Below, piece after piece: positions 13,840-21,580 of a stretch of DNA of 21,580 nucleotides. The stretch is from GCA-002727735 sp036159515. Its GTDB lineage: Bacteria > Bacteroidota > Bacteroidia > Flavobacteriales_D > Parvicellaceae. The stretch covers positions 1 to 21,580 of the forward strand of contig JAYYEV010000049.1 in the NCBI GenBank assembly GCA_036159515.1, read 5' to 3'. The notes below the pieces were generated by a model. The model did no database searches. It was not told the DNA's origin and saw only the letters and a program-made list of their open reading frames with translations. Made by a program: the position numbers and the translations under genes. Numbering within the stretch: the first letter of the stretch is position 1; every line of letters starts with the position of its first letter.

Positions 13840-14895
13840 TTAGTTTCCTATGTTAATTCTTCCACCTACAGTGTGAATACCACCTAAAACAGATTGACGG
13901 TAGGCATAATTTAAACCTATATTTGAACCAGATTCTCCAAATGGGAAATCAAAAGAAAATCCACCACATGGACCAGAAAGAGCTGTAGCCATCTCATTAC
14001 TATCGAAAATACCCTGTTCGTAAACAAAGCCACCCATTAAACCGAAACTTGCTTTTTCAGTTTTTACTTTCCAATTCAATCCAAAATGAAATTGGTCTCT
14101 AGAGAAAGAATTGGCAGAAAAAGAACCTGCTGCGGTCAGTGTACTGTTTTCGGAAAATATAAAGTCGTAAGAAGTTCCTATACATAGTTGAGAGGGCAAT
14201 TCAAAACTACTTGAACGTTGTACCATTCCAATAGATAAAGATGTAGAAGGATTAAGTATATCTAAAGTTAGCCCATCACCCTTAAAACTCATTGGAGGTC
14301 CAACGTTTTTTAAGCTTATAGCAAATTTGATATTGTCTTGTTCTCCAGTAACATATCGAATACCTGCATCAATTGCAACGCCTTGTGTACCTACATTAGA
14401 TATAGATTGAGATACAATTTTAAAATTCATCCCTCCACTTATAGAGGAAGAGAATTTTTTGGCATAGGAAAGAGTAAGATTGATTGAATTAGGGTTAAAA
14501 TAACCAATACCACCTTCAGGAAGTTCAGTGGTTGTGATTTCAATATCACCATAATTCATGCTTATGAATGAAACACCTAAAACTCCAGCCTCACCCACTC
14601 TTTGTGCAAAACCAGCCGCATTCAATCCTATTCCGCTGATATTTCCCATCCAATTGGTTCTGGCAAATTGAATTTCGGTTTGATCAGCGTAAGCTAAACC
14701 AGCTACGTTTAAAAAGATACCCTCAAGACCATTCACAGAAGAAATACCCGCAGAACCCCAAGCAGAACTTCTAGCCCAGGGATTTACAAGTAAATCTGTT
14801 GCACCTGCAGACCCAGCCCTATCTTCATTTCCAGCAAATATTGCGCTTGAGAATACGACAGCAACTACACAAATTGATATTTTAAAAAACTTCAT
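13840..14895 (-). CDS. PorV/PorQ-family outer-membrane protein
   Basis: A protein of about 351 residues with a signal peptide (MKFFKISICVV... cleaved after IFA near residue 21) and the pattern of PorV/PorQ proteins, FadL-like barrels linked to type IX secretion: near the mature N-terminus AGATDLLVNPWARSSAWGSAG, then GLEGIFLNVAGLAY and repeated GxxY/FxF strand-like segments up to the C-terminal VGGRINIGN. The frame extends seven codons to an ATG at 14916, overlapping the previous gene; the ATG at 14895 gives the better signal peptide. In characterised T9SS, PorV escorts cargo from the Sov/SprA translocon to the attachment complex. This copy follows a T9SS cargo gene directly, so it may be a dedicated paralogue rather than the housekeeping PorV. 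Confidence 0.85.
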   Translation of the reverse strand: MKFFKISICVVAVVFSSAIFAGNEDRAGSAGATDLLVNPWARSSAWGSAGISSVNGLEGIFLNVAGLAYADQTEIQFARTNWMGNISGIGLNAAGFAQRVGEAGVLGVSFISMNYGDIEITTTELPEGGIGYFNPNSINLTLSYAKKFSSSISGGMNFKIVSQSISNVGTQGVAIDAGIRYVTGEQDNIKFAISLKNVGPPMSFKGDGLTLDILNPSTSLSIGMVQRSSSFELPSQLCIGTSYDFIFSENSTLTAAGSFSANSFSRDQFHFGLNWKVKTEKASFGLMGGFVYEQGIFDSNEMATALSGPCGGFSFDFPFGESGSNIGLNYAYRQSVLGGIHTVGGRINIGN

Positions 14896-14905
14896 ATTTA
14901 TTTTT

Positions 14906-17900
14906 TTAGAATTCATCTAAATCTGGAGGTCTTACCACTCCAAACCATTTAACTACTCTTTCGCAAATTCCTGGCACCTCAATGTGTATTAAATACACAC
15001 CGCTGGCAACAGGTATTCTTTTATAATTCTTTAAATCCCAATCTATAGAAGTAGAAGGACTATCTTTTCTGTAAGATCTAACAAGGGTTCCATTTACAGT
15101 GTAAATGTTAACATTACACACGTCTGGTAGGTTAACAATCTTTACCACATTATCTAACTTATCAAATTCATAGTTAGAGTATGCATAATATGGATTTGGC
15201 ACTACATTAATCAATGAGCAAGCGTCTAAAGCTGCAGAATCGTTTTGAGTCTGTACTGCAATATCATCCATACTAAATTTATAGTAAGGGTTATTGTTAT
15301 TAGAACCTGAAGATGCATTTGCAGTATACTTAGCTGCAGGGTCATCAACCTGATTATCACCATTAGCATCTTGTGTGTTTAATCCTTCATATTTAAAAGC
15401 AACCCGTAATCTTATTCTAACATCAGATAAAATAAATGAGGACGGATCAGATGGACTAGCTCCGTACCAAGAAGTATTTAATTCACCGTTGAGTACTGGA
15501 TTACCGACCCAAACACATGATTTCCACACATCTTTTATTTTAGCCACATTATTAGGGCTTACTAAACTCCCATTATCCATGAAAGATTCACCTGCGTCAT
15601 AGGATGAAATTTTTTGCACGTTACTTCTATATTTACCATCAACTTCATCTTCACTATTTCTGAATATGTACACAAAGTGCTTACCACCACCAATGTAAGT
15701 TCCAGATCCAAATCCTCCAAAACCAAAGGATACAGCAGCAGATGGATTCCACATCATGTCATTACCTCCATGGTTTCCTAACCAACTATCCTCCCCATAG
15801 GCCATATTCAATCTTTCACCTGTAGTAAGATCGATGGCATAACCTGGGAACCATCCCATTCCTGTTGCAGATGTAAGTTCACCTTCAGCTGCATTATAAT
15901 CAGGATCTCCTGAAACTTTACCCGATTTATCAATTGAAGGCTTTAATTTCCAGAAGGATTTATCTGTATTTCCATCCCAGGAAAGTGCTAGTTCATCTGT
16001 CATCTCTACTACCGGACATCTAGTCCAAAGTGACTTATCAGATGTAATGACTACGTCAACAGAAGGAGTTCTCTCTAACCAAGCGTTATCTCGAGCACTT
16101 TTAAGTTTATTACCTAGTGCTGTGCCTGGACATTCATCCATCATCGTAGGATTTTGTTCCTCATTCGTACCGACCACTCTCATTGGTGCCCATGTACCAT
16201 TGAGAATACCTTCAAACACCTCGCTGTCATCAACTGCAGCGACAATATCATCATATGGTTGTTGTGTCGAATTTCTGCTCGTACCTGATCTAATCCAGTT
16301 TTGGGGATTTTCACCCTCTGCATCTGGGATACCTGATAACCACTGTTTTGAAGAATCTGCAAATTCAATGGTAGCTTCTAAAAAGTCAGGTCTTTCATAA
16401 GGGATAGTATTATCATCCTCACCAACATATTTATAATATTCAATATTAACTGAAATACCCCACTCTGGGATTATTTCCTCATTTCCAACTCTTATGGACT
16501 GACTCGAAACAATAGTATCAGTATTGTTATCATAAGTTCTTGTTAACATCCAATTACATGTATCTAGGTAATGTTTCTTATTTCCTTGATCCACATAATT
16601 TGGAGTAGAAACATGATTAAAATATAATTCATAATTACCAGGTTGAACATTTAGAGGATCCACAACCTTTACTTCAACTGGCCCTCCGTTTAATGCATAA
16701 TGCAATTCTCTTACATGAGATTTCTCAAGTATTTCTTGCTCCGATTCTGGAGTAATATCTACAATATTAAATCCATTACCCATACCTTCAACTCTTGTGA
16801 TTTGTGGTTTTGTACCATATTCAGCTAACACAACTGTACCACCTGCTTCAGAGTTGGGGATATGAGGAATACCTACATAAGCGCTTATTGCTCCTCCACT
16901 AACAGATTTTCTACCTCCTTTAAAAGGAAGCTGCTGGCCATCCAGAGCAGATGGATCAGCTGGATCATATGTCTTGAAATTATTATGTCCATAAGACAAG
17001 ACCATAAAATAATATTTTTTGTGGTTTACTAATCGAACATCTCCTTGAGCAAATGCATCTGTGGTTACTTTAAATGAATGTCTTATTCCTTCGTTTTCAC
17101 CGTCAACCATCAATTCAGGAACTGATGCCAGAAGGTCTTTATCAAAATTAAAGTTGATTATTCTTGAGACATCATCTCTCACATCACATTGAGCGATTAA
17201 TCTTGCTAAGCTTGGATCGGTAAGTTGTGATGCATCTACAGAACCATCTTTAAGTTGATAAATCAGGTAACCTTGAAATTCATATTTCGCATCTTCTGGT
17301 GGATAACCATAAGAAAGAATTACAGGGTCTACCTCTTCATAAGCTTCAATCGTTTCTGTTTTATTCAAATAAAGTATCAACTCTTTATCTAATTCCTGAA
17401 TAGTCATTTCTGGGGAATCAGGACCATTTAAAATTCTAAAACAGTTGTCAAACAAGGCTTGGGCTTTATCATCCGCTTTTCTTACTAATTCAACAGATTG
17501 AAAAGGATCACTAGAAATCGCTTTTGCATAAACAACTCCAATAGTAATATTGTTTAATGCTCCAGGTTCTAGTGTAAAAGGACCTGCCGATTGTACAAAC
17601 CTTCTATCACCAGGAGTATTACCTGTACTTCCAGGACCTGTTGGACTCTGTTCAGCCCAATTTGCAAAAGGTGGGGGAGTAACCCCAGAACCTGCTGAAA
17701 CGGTACCCCAATTTAATGGATCACTATCGCCAGGGAAACAATAATTAGTTCTGATAAGAGGAGCTGGTGATGATTGTTGATGCCCAGTACCACCATAATA
17801 AAATGGCGTGTTGTCTCTCCAAAACCCTTCCATAAATCCATAATATTCAGGAGCTGTTTGAGGATCAGACATAGCCACATTATTTAAAGTATAATCAAAA

Positions 17901-19171
17901 TAGGTAAATCTTTTCATACCATATCGCTCGTTATCAGCAATACCATCTCCATAACCAATACCTAGTCCTTTGTAAGGTATCCCCCCATCTTGGTAGGCCG
18001 CTCCCACGTCCGTATCTAGCACATTATCTCTTCCATCATTATCTTGATACGGACCTTCGAAAAAGTCGATTCCAATAGCTGGTGGATTTTGACCTATTGC
18101 TTGTTGACATCCTCCATCAATACCCACACCGTTGTATTGATAACCTAAACCTCTCTGTACATCACATCCCGTAAAATCATCAGCATAACATCCTATGTCA
18201 GCATCTGCCCAAACTGCAAAATAGGTATTAGTTAATAACTGAGTAGACCTATTAATTAATTCATAGTTGTAGAAAGTCATCGAGTTGATTTCATCATTAG
18301 TTGCAAATGCAAATGCCTGAGCCTTAATCTCCATTCCAATCGCATCACCCCCAGTATTTGTGTGTATATTTCCCTTATCATTAAAAACCCACCACATGTT
18401 GTAATCCCCATACAGGGTAACACGTCTACTGGTTCTACAGTCAATCTCACCTGTTAAATCATACCAAGGATAATCACCATCTAAGGGATCATACACTAAA
18501 TCGCCATTTCTATCAAAGAAAGGAGCAAGATTAGGGTCGTACGTATTTGTATTATCTAGTAACTCATTAAAATTACCAGGCCATTCGACAATACTGCTAG
18601 GCGTTTGGTATCCAGGATATTCTAAAGAAGCATCACAGTTAGGATCTAATGAACATTCATACCAACCATTGAACATTTCAATCTCCGCTCTAGTGGTAAT
18701 GTAAAATTCGTCATATTCTTGGCAAACTTGTGGTGTTACGTTTGCTGGACCATATCCCAATATGCCTTGAGAAACATCAAAAGGTTGATTTTCATCGTAG
18801 GATAGTGGACCAGTCCAAAAATCGTTACCACTATAACGCATGGCAGCCAATTTTAATTGATTATTTGCATCTGTTCCTCCTAACCACAGTGAACCTGCGT
18901 AGATTACAAATTCACCAGAACCTTTTGGTACTTCATAATCAGAATCGCCTGTTGATCTGTTTCTCCACATAATTCCTCCCGTTTCAATTAATGTTTTCAC
19001 ATTGTTGAATTCGAGATACTTCCTTCCAGTGGCAGGTGTACAAGTACTTGCTTTTAAGGTGATTGATGAGTTTGAGTTTTTTGATTTTCTATTTGCAGGG
19101 TCAACATATGCATGGGTTGAAATACTGCTCAATAAAAAAACACCAATAAATAATACAACTATCTTCTTCAT
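14906..19171 (-). CDS. large secreted protein with type IX secretion C-terminal sorting domain
   Basis: A 1421-residue protein with a signal peptide (1-21, ending STHA) and a C-terminal T9SS sorting domain at about 1324-1421: VPNPYYAYSNYEF, then VNIYTVNGTLVRSY, IPVASGVYLIHIE and ERVVKWFGVVRPPDLDEF. The domain has the type A layout but ends in an acidic tail after the last strand and contains two cysteines. The N-terminal region (about 50-350) is rich in Trp, Tyr and Asp, with calcium-loop-like FDRNGDLVYDPLDGD and NMWWVFNDKGN followed by an AFAFATNDEIN block; another DANGDNQVDD lies near the C-terminus. No catalytic domain is recognised. It lies 17 bp after the TonB receptor gene and just before the PorV-like gene, so all three probably work at the cell surface together. 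Confidence 0.88.
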   Translation of the reverse strand: MKKIVVLFIGVFLLSSISTHAYVDPANRKSKNSNSSITLKASTCTPATGRKYLEFNNVKTLIETGGIMWRNRSTGDSDYEVPKGSGEFVIYAGSLWLGGTDANNQLKLAAMRYSGNDFWTGPLSYDENQPFDVSQGILGYGPANVTPQVCQEYDEFYITTRAEIEMFNGWYECSLDPNCDASLEYPGYQTPSSIVEWPGNFNELLDNTNTYDPNLAPFFDRNGDLVYDPLDGDYPWYDLTGEIDCRTSRRVTLYGDYNMWWVFNDKGNIHTNTGGDAIGMEIKAQAFAFATNDEINSMTFYNYELINRSTQLLTNTYFAVWADADIGCYADDFTGCDVQRGLGYQYNGVGIDGGCQQAIGQNPPAIGIDFFEGPYQDNDGRDNVLDTDVGAAYQDGGIPYKGLGIGYGDGIADNERYGMKRFTYFDYTLNNVAMSDPQTAPEYYGFMEGFWRDNTPFYYGGTGHQQSSPAPLIRTNYCFPGDSDPLNWGTVSAGSGVTPPPFANWAEQSPTGPGSTGNTPGDRRFVQSAGPFTLEPGALNNITIGVVYAKAISSDPFQSVELVRKADDKAQALFDNCFRILNGPDSPEMTIQELDKELILYLNKTETIEAYEEVDPVILSYGYPPEDAKYEFQGYLIYQLKDGSVDASQLTDPSLARLIAQCDVRDDVSRIINFNFDKDLLASVPELMVDGENEGIRHSFKVTTDAFAQGDVRLVNHKKYYFMVLSYGHNNFKTYDPADPSALDGQQLPFKGGRKSVSGGAISAYVGIPHIPNSEAGGTVVLAEYGTKPQITRVEGMGNGFNIVDITPESEQEILEKSHVRELHYALNGGPVEVKVVDPLNVQPGNYELYFNHVSTPNYVDQGNKKHYLDTCNWMLTRTYDNNTDTIVSSQSIRVGNEEIIPEWGISVNIEYYKYVGEDDNTIPYERPDFLEATIEFADSSKQWLSGIPDAEGENPQNWIRSGTSRNSTQQPYDDIVAAVDDSEVFEGILNGTWAPMRVVGTNEEQNPTMMDECPGTALGNKLKSARDNAWLERTPSVDVVITSDKSLWTRCPVVEMTDELALSWDGNTDKSFWKLKPSIDKSGKVSGDPDYNAAEGELTSATGMGWFPGYAIDLTTGERLNMAYGEDSWLGNHGGNDMMWNPSAAVSFGFGGFGSGTYIGGGKHFVYIFRNSEDEVDGKYRSNVQKISSYDAGESFMDNGSLVSPNNVAKIKDVWKSCVWVGNPVLNGELNTSWYGASPSDPSSFILSDVRIRLRVAFKYEGLNTQDANGDNQVDDPAAKYTANASSGSNNNNPYYKFSMDDIAVQTQNDSAALDACSLINVVPNPYYAYSNYEFDKLDNVVKIVNLPDVCNVNIYTVNGTLVRSYRKDSPSTSIDWDLKNYKRIPVASGVYLIHIEVPGICERVVKWFGVVRPPDLDEF

Positions 19172-19188
19172 AATCTTAATTCAATAAT

Positions 19189-21580
19189 TTAAAAATCCAA
19201 TTTGGCACCAAATCTAATTTGTCTTGGAATACCATAATTATATGGGTTATTAGCCTTTAAAGTATATAAATATCTAAATGTCGCTTCGCTATTCTGGCCA
19301 GTGATGGAGTTCTGATACTCTGAGGCATTAAGATAGCCATCATCTCCAGCATTTCCTGTTGCACGATAAACATCTCTCACATTGAGCGTATTAAATACGT
19401 TTGTCATCAACAGATATAAGTTTAAATTAGCCGATTTCTTTTTTGAATCATCACCTCCAAAATTAAGTGTGATGTTTCTATCAATTTGAAGATCTGCTCT
19501 GAAATTCCATGGCTTTCTTGATCCAAACGGCTCACCCAATAAAATGGTGTTTTGGGGATTTAGTAAAGCTGATCCAACCACAATCTGTGATCTTGAGTAG
19601 GGCATACCTGATGCAAAATTAGCTACTAAGTTTGCACCGGTGTTCTTAAATATCTCTTTACCCCCAATTCTAGGCCCATTATAATTTTTTCCCGAACCAT
19701 ATCTATAATCAGAAGCCACTATGATTTGATGGCGCTGATCATAGTTGTAGGGATAAATCGTTCTCAGATTTGGTTGATCTGTGGCAATTAACCTTGCTGC
19801 AGCTTCTGGGTCAGATCCAGTACCATCTGCAAATTGAAGTGTATAAGATGCTCTCATAGAGATATTTCCAGATCTTCTCAAATCATAAGCAAATGTGACA
19901 CCCTTTATGGTGCCAAAGTCAATGTTACCAAAAGTAGTGTAGGACTGCGGATACGCTCCTACACGGTTAATTAGGGCTACCTGATTACGTTGTTCTCTGT
20001 AAAAACCAGAAATTTTTAGAGATGACCTAGTATTGAGTACCTGCTGAAAACCAAGCTCATAATCAATCGTTTTTTCTGGCTGAAGGTTTGGATTATTCAC
20101 TCTGGAAATATTACCTGTTTGTAAGTAGAAATAATCAAGAGGATCAAGTCTATTTGCTGTGGTGGGACGTTTCGTTAAAACATCATAATGAGCAAAGAAT
20201 AATGCCTCATCTGAAATTGGGAATGAAAAAGCAATTCTTGGCATTACGTTTATTTGAGGAGTATAATCTTCAAATGCATTAGAACTTACTGGATCTTCAG
20301 GTGAAACCCCTTCGACTAAATATGGTTGAGGAACTAAATACTCTGATGATTTGACTTCATCAGGGTCAGTTACAGCTGTACCATTTGCGGCATACCATTG
20401 TTGACCATCACGATAACCAAGAATAGCCGTTGGATCTTCAATATCATCTATGTAAACTACCGCAGTTGAAGGAATATTAGTTGGATGACTTACGGTTTGA
20501 CCATTAATACTACCTACATCATTAACCGTTCTTACTGGATATAATGAGTAATCGTCTTTTAATACTTGTTGATTCGCATCAAAACGATCAACTCTAACAC
20601 CTACATTAAAAATCAAGTCATCAAAAGCGAATTTATCCATTATATAACCTGCAATGTAAATGGGCTCAAAAGCACCAATAGGACGAGTGTAATTTCCAAA
20701 TCCATCTCTTTGAGTGAAAAAATCATCAAAACTAGGTCTTCCTTTTATTTTCTGCCCGGTATGATCATACCCATAGTAAGAGACATAGTTTGATCCATTA
20801 TTTAATAATTCATCTGCACTAAACATTTCCAAAGAAAATTGATTGGGGTCAAGAGCATCAACATTCACAAATTCAGTCCCATCTGTACTTAAACCTAAAC
20901 TATTTCTTAAGTTATAATCAAAAAAGGATTGTGCATCAGTTCCAGAAAAAACACCAGGGGCAGCATTAAGCGTGGGGAAAGATACTTGAGTAAATGAACC
21001 GAATGTTGCGTATTCAGGATTTGATAAATCAATAGACCTTCCATAGTCTGTATGACTGTTGGCAAGCTGTCTCATGAGACCCCATAGACCAACAGGACTT
21101 ACGCCAAAGTACCGATCTGTTCGTTGCTCAAATTCAGCACCAAGTGAAATAGCATGATCTCCAATGTCTGCGGATGTCACAAACGTAATTCTAAATTGTG
21201 AATTGTCACTTTGATTAGATCCTGTGTAGCTTCTGCCTAAATTTCTCCAAACACCATATACATCTTGTGGAAGGTTACCATTTAAAAGTCCACCTCCATC
21301 TAATATTTGTGTTAGGTTTTCATAGTTATTTACCACGTCATCGTAAAGATCAAAATATTGATTAGTGATAGCAGCTAAATCTTTGTTTGTTTCTGAAGGA
21401 TCAAAAAGAACTTGTACATCATTTACGCCGGATTGAACTCGATCGATAGTACCATTACCATCAAAATCTCTAAACTCCCAAGAGTCCTCTTTAATAATGT
21501 CAAAACGACCAACATGTCCATAGTTAAAATAATTATCACCATGTGTATTATCATACGTGCTTTCAGTAGTCTTAGAGTAA
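19189..21580 (-). CDS. TonB-dependent receptor, 5' end missing
   Basis: The frame is open to the right edge of the window, so the 796 visible residues are the C-terminal part; a GTG at 21336 is an internal Val codon, not the start. Visible is the outer-membrane barrel of a TonB-dependent receptor: extended alternating strands, long polar loops, an IDYELGFQQVLNTRSSLKIS-type strand pair (quoted as TIDYELGFQQ and SSLKISGFYREQ), NYDQRHQIIVASDY and the terminal strand RQIRFGAKLDF ending in Phe, as needed for BAM insertion. The plug and any carboxypeptidase-regulatory-like domain lie outside. Near the right edge FDGNGTIDRV resembles a calcium-binding loop. It is followed after 17 bp by the T9SS cargo gene. 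The substrate is unknown. Confidence 0.9.
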   Translation of the reverse strand, partial: YSKTTESTYDNTHGDNYFNYGHVGRFDIIKEDSWEFRDFDGNGTIDRVQSGVNDVQVLFDPSETNKDLAAITNQYFDLYDDVVNNYENLTQILDGGGLLNGNLPQDVYGVWRNLGRSYTGSNQSDNSQFRITFVTSADIGDHAISLGAEFEQRTDRYFGVSPVGLWGLMRQLANSHTDYGRSIDLSNPEYATFGSFTQVSFPTLNAAPGVFSGTDAQSFFDYNLRNSLGLSTDGTEFVNVDALDPNQFSLEMFSADELLNNGSNYVSYYGYDHTGQKIKGRPSFDDFFTQRDGFGNYTRPIGAFEPIYIAGYIMDKFAFDDLIFNVGVRVDRFDANQQVLKDDYSLYPVRTVNDVGSINGQTVSHPTNIPSTAVVYIDDIEDPTAILGYRDGQQWYAANGTAVTDPDEVKSSEYLVPQPYLVEGVSPEDPVSSNAFEDYTPQINVMPRIAFSFPISDEALFFAHYDVLTKRPTTANRLDPLDYFYLQTGNISRVNNPNLQPEKTIDYELGFQQVLNTRSSLKISGFYREQRNQVALINRVGAYPQSYTTFGNIDFGTIKGVTFAYDLRRSGNISMRASYTLQFADGTGSDPEAAARLIATDQPNLRTIYPYNYDQRHQIIVASDYRYGSGKNYNGPRIGGKEIFKNTGANLVANFASGMPYSRSQIVVGSALLNPQNTILLGEPFGSRKPWNFRADLQIDRNITLNFGGDDSKKKSANLNLYLLMTNVFNTLNVRDVYRATGNAGDDGYLNASEYQNSITGQNSEATFRYLYTLKANNPYNYGIPRQIRFGAKLDF

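Noticed and set aside
16047..16400. Plus-strand frames inside the large secreted protein and receptor (also 15375, 17550, 18730, 20088 and 20566)
   Set aside because: All are antisense to long, clearly coding minus-strand frames and show no family motifs or plausible starts.
19189..21336. TonB receptor starting at the GTG at 21336 (715 residues)
   Set aside because: The frame stays open to the right edge and reads normal receptor-like protein upstream of this codon, so the GTG is an internal Val and the gene is truncated by the window.
1..21580. CRISPR arrays, transposons, phage genes, tRNA or rRNA genes
   Set aside because: I looked for regularly spaced repeats, transposase or integrase motifs and RNA-gene hallmarks on both strands and saw none. 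tRNA detection by eye is limited, but almost all of the window is occupied by protein genes.

Overview
The window looks like chromosomal DNA of an AT-rich member of the Bacteroidota. The evidence is a protein with a type IX secretion (T9SS) C-terminal sorting domain, a PorV/PorQ-type barrel protein, a TonB-dependent receptor, a 390-residue Lgt, a Bacteroidota-type GreA/HIT pair, and upstream sequences resembling the Bacteroidota -7 box TAnnTTTG. Genus cannot be assigned. I saw no tRNA, rRNA, insertion sequence, phage gene or CRISPR array. Coding density is very high: the longest stretch without a supported gene is the 231 bp at 10033-10263, so no gap exceeds 300 bp.

Layout. (1) 1-2727, minus strand: a nucleotide-sugar operon of a DegT/DnrJ-type aminotransferase, UDP-glucose 6-dehydrogenase and a UDP-glucuronate decarboxylase-like enzyme cut by the left edge, joined by 4-bp ATGA/GTGA overlaps. 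(2) 2808-4778, plus strand: an unrecognised exported protein and Kdo transferase WaaA, with directly abutting stop and start codons. (3) 4779-8253, minus strand: lgt, a LolD-like ATPase, an FtsX-like permease with a histidine-rich periplasmic segment, and a secreted DUF3299-like protein with a CxxC pair, all overlapping. The last three may form a metal (zinc?) system. (4) 8332-10032, plus strand: a CstB-like persulfide dioxygenase/rhodanese protein and a thioredoxin. (5) 10264-12305, minus strand: a UPF0104-type membrane protein and a membrane glycosyltransferase 2. (6) 12322-12873, plus strand: ruvC, facing greA-HIT (12866-13731, minus). (7) 13840-21580, minus strand: a TonB-dependent receptor (N-terminus off the right edge), a 1421-residue secreted protein with a T9SS sorting domain and a PorV/PorQ-family protein, probably one operon.

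How they work together: regions 1, 2 and 5 serve envelope polysaccharide and lipid A assembly; region 3 lipoprotein maturation plus a probable envelope metal or lipoprotein ABC system; region 4 sulfide/persulfide detoxification; region 7 forms a surface module in which a T9SS cargo is encoded between a TonB receptor and a PorV-type carrier.

The two observations I would follow first are the strong intrinsic-terminator hairpin ending only 10 bp before the greA start codon, which any transcript entering greA must read through, and the receptor/T9SS-cargo/PorV cassette.
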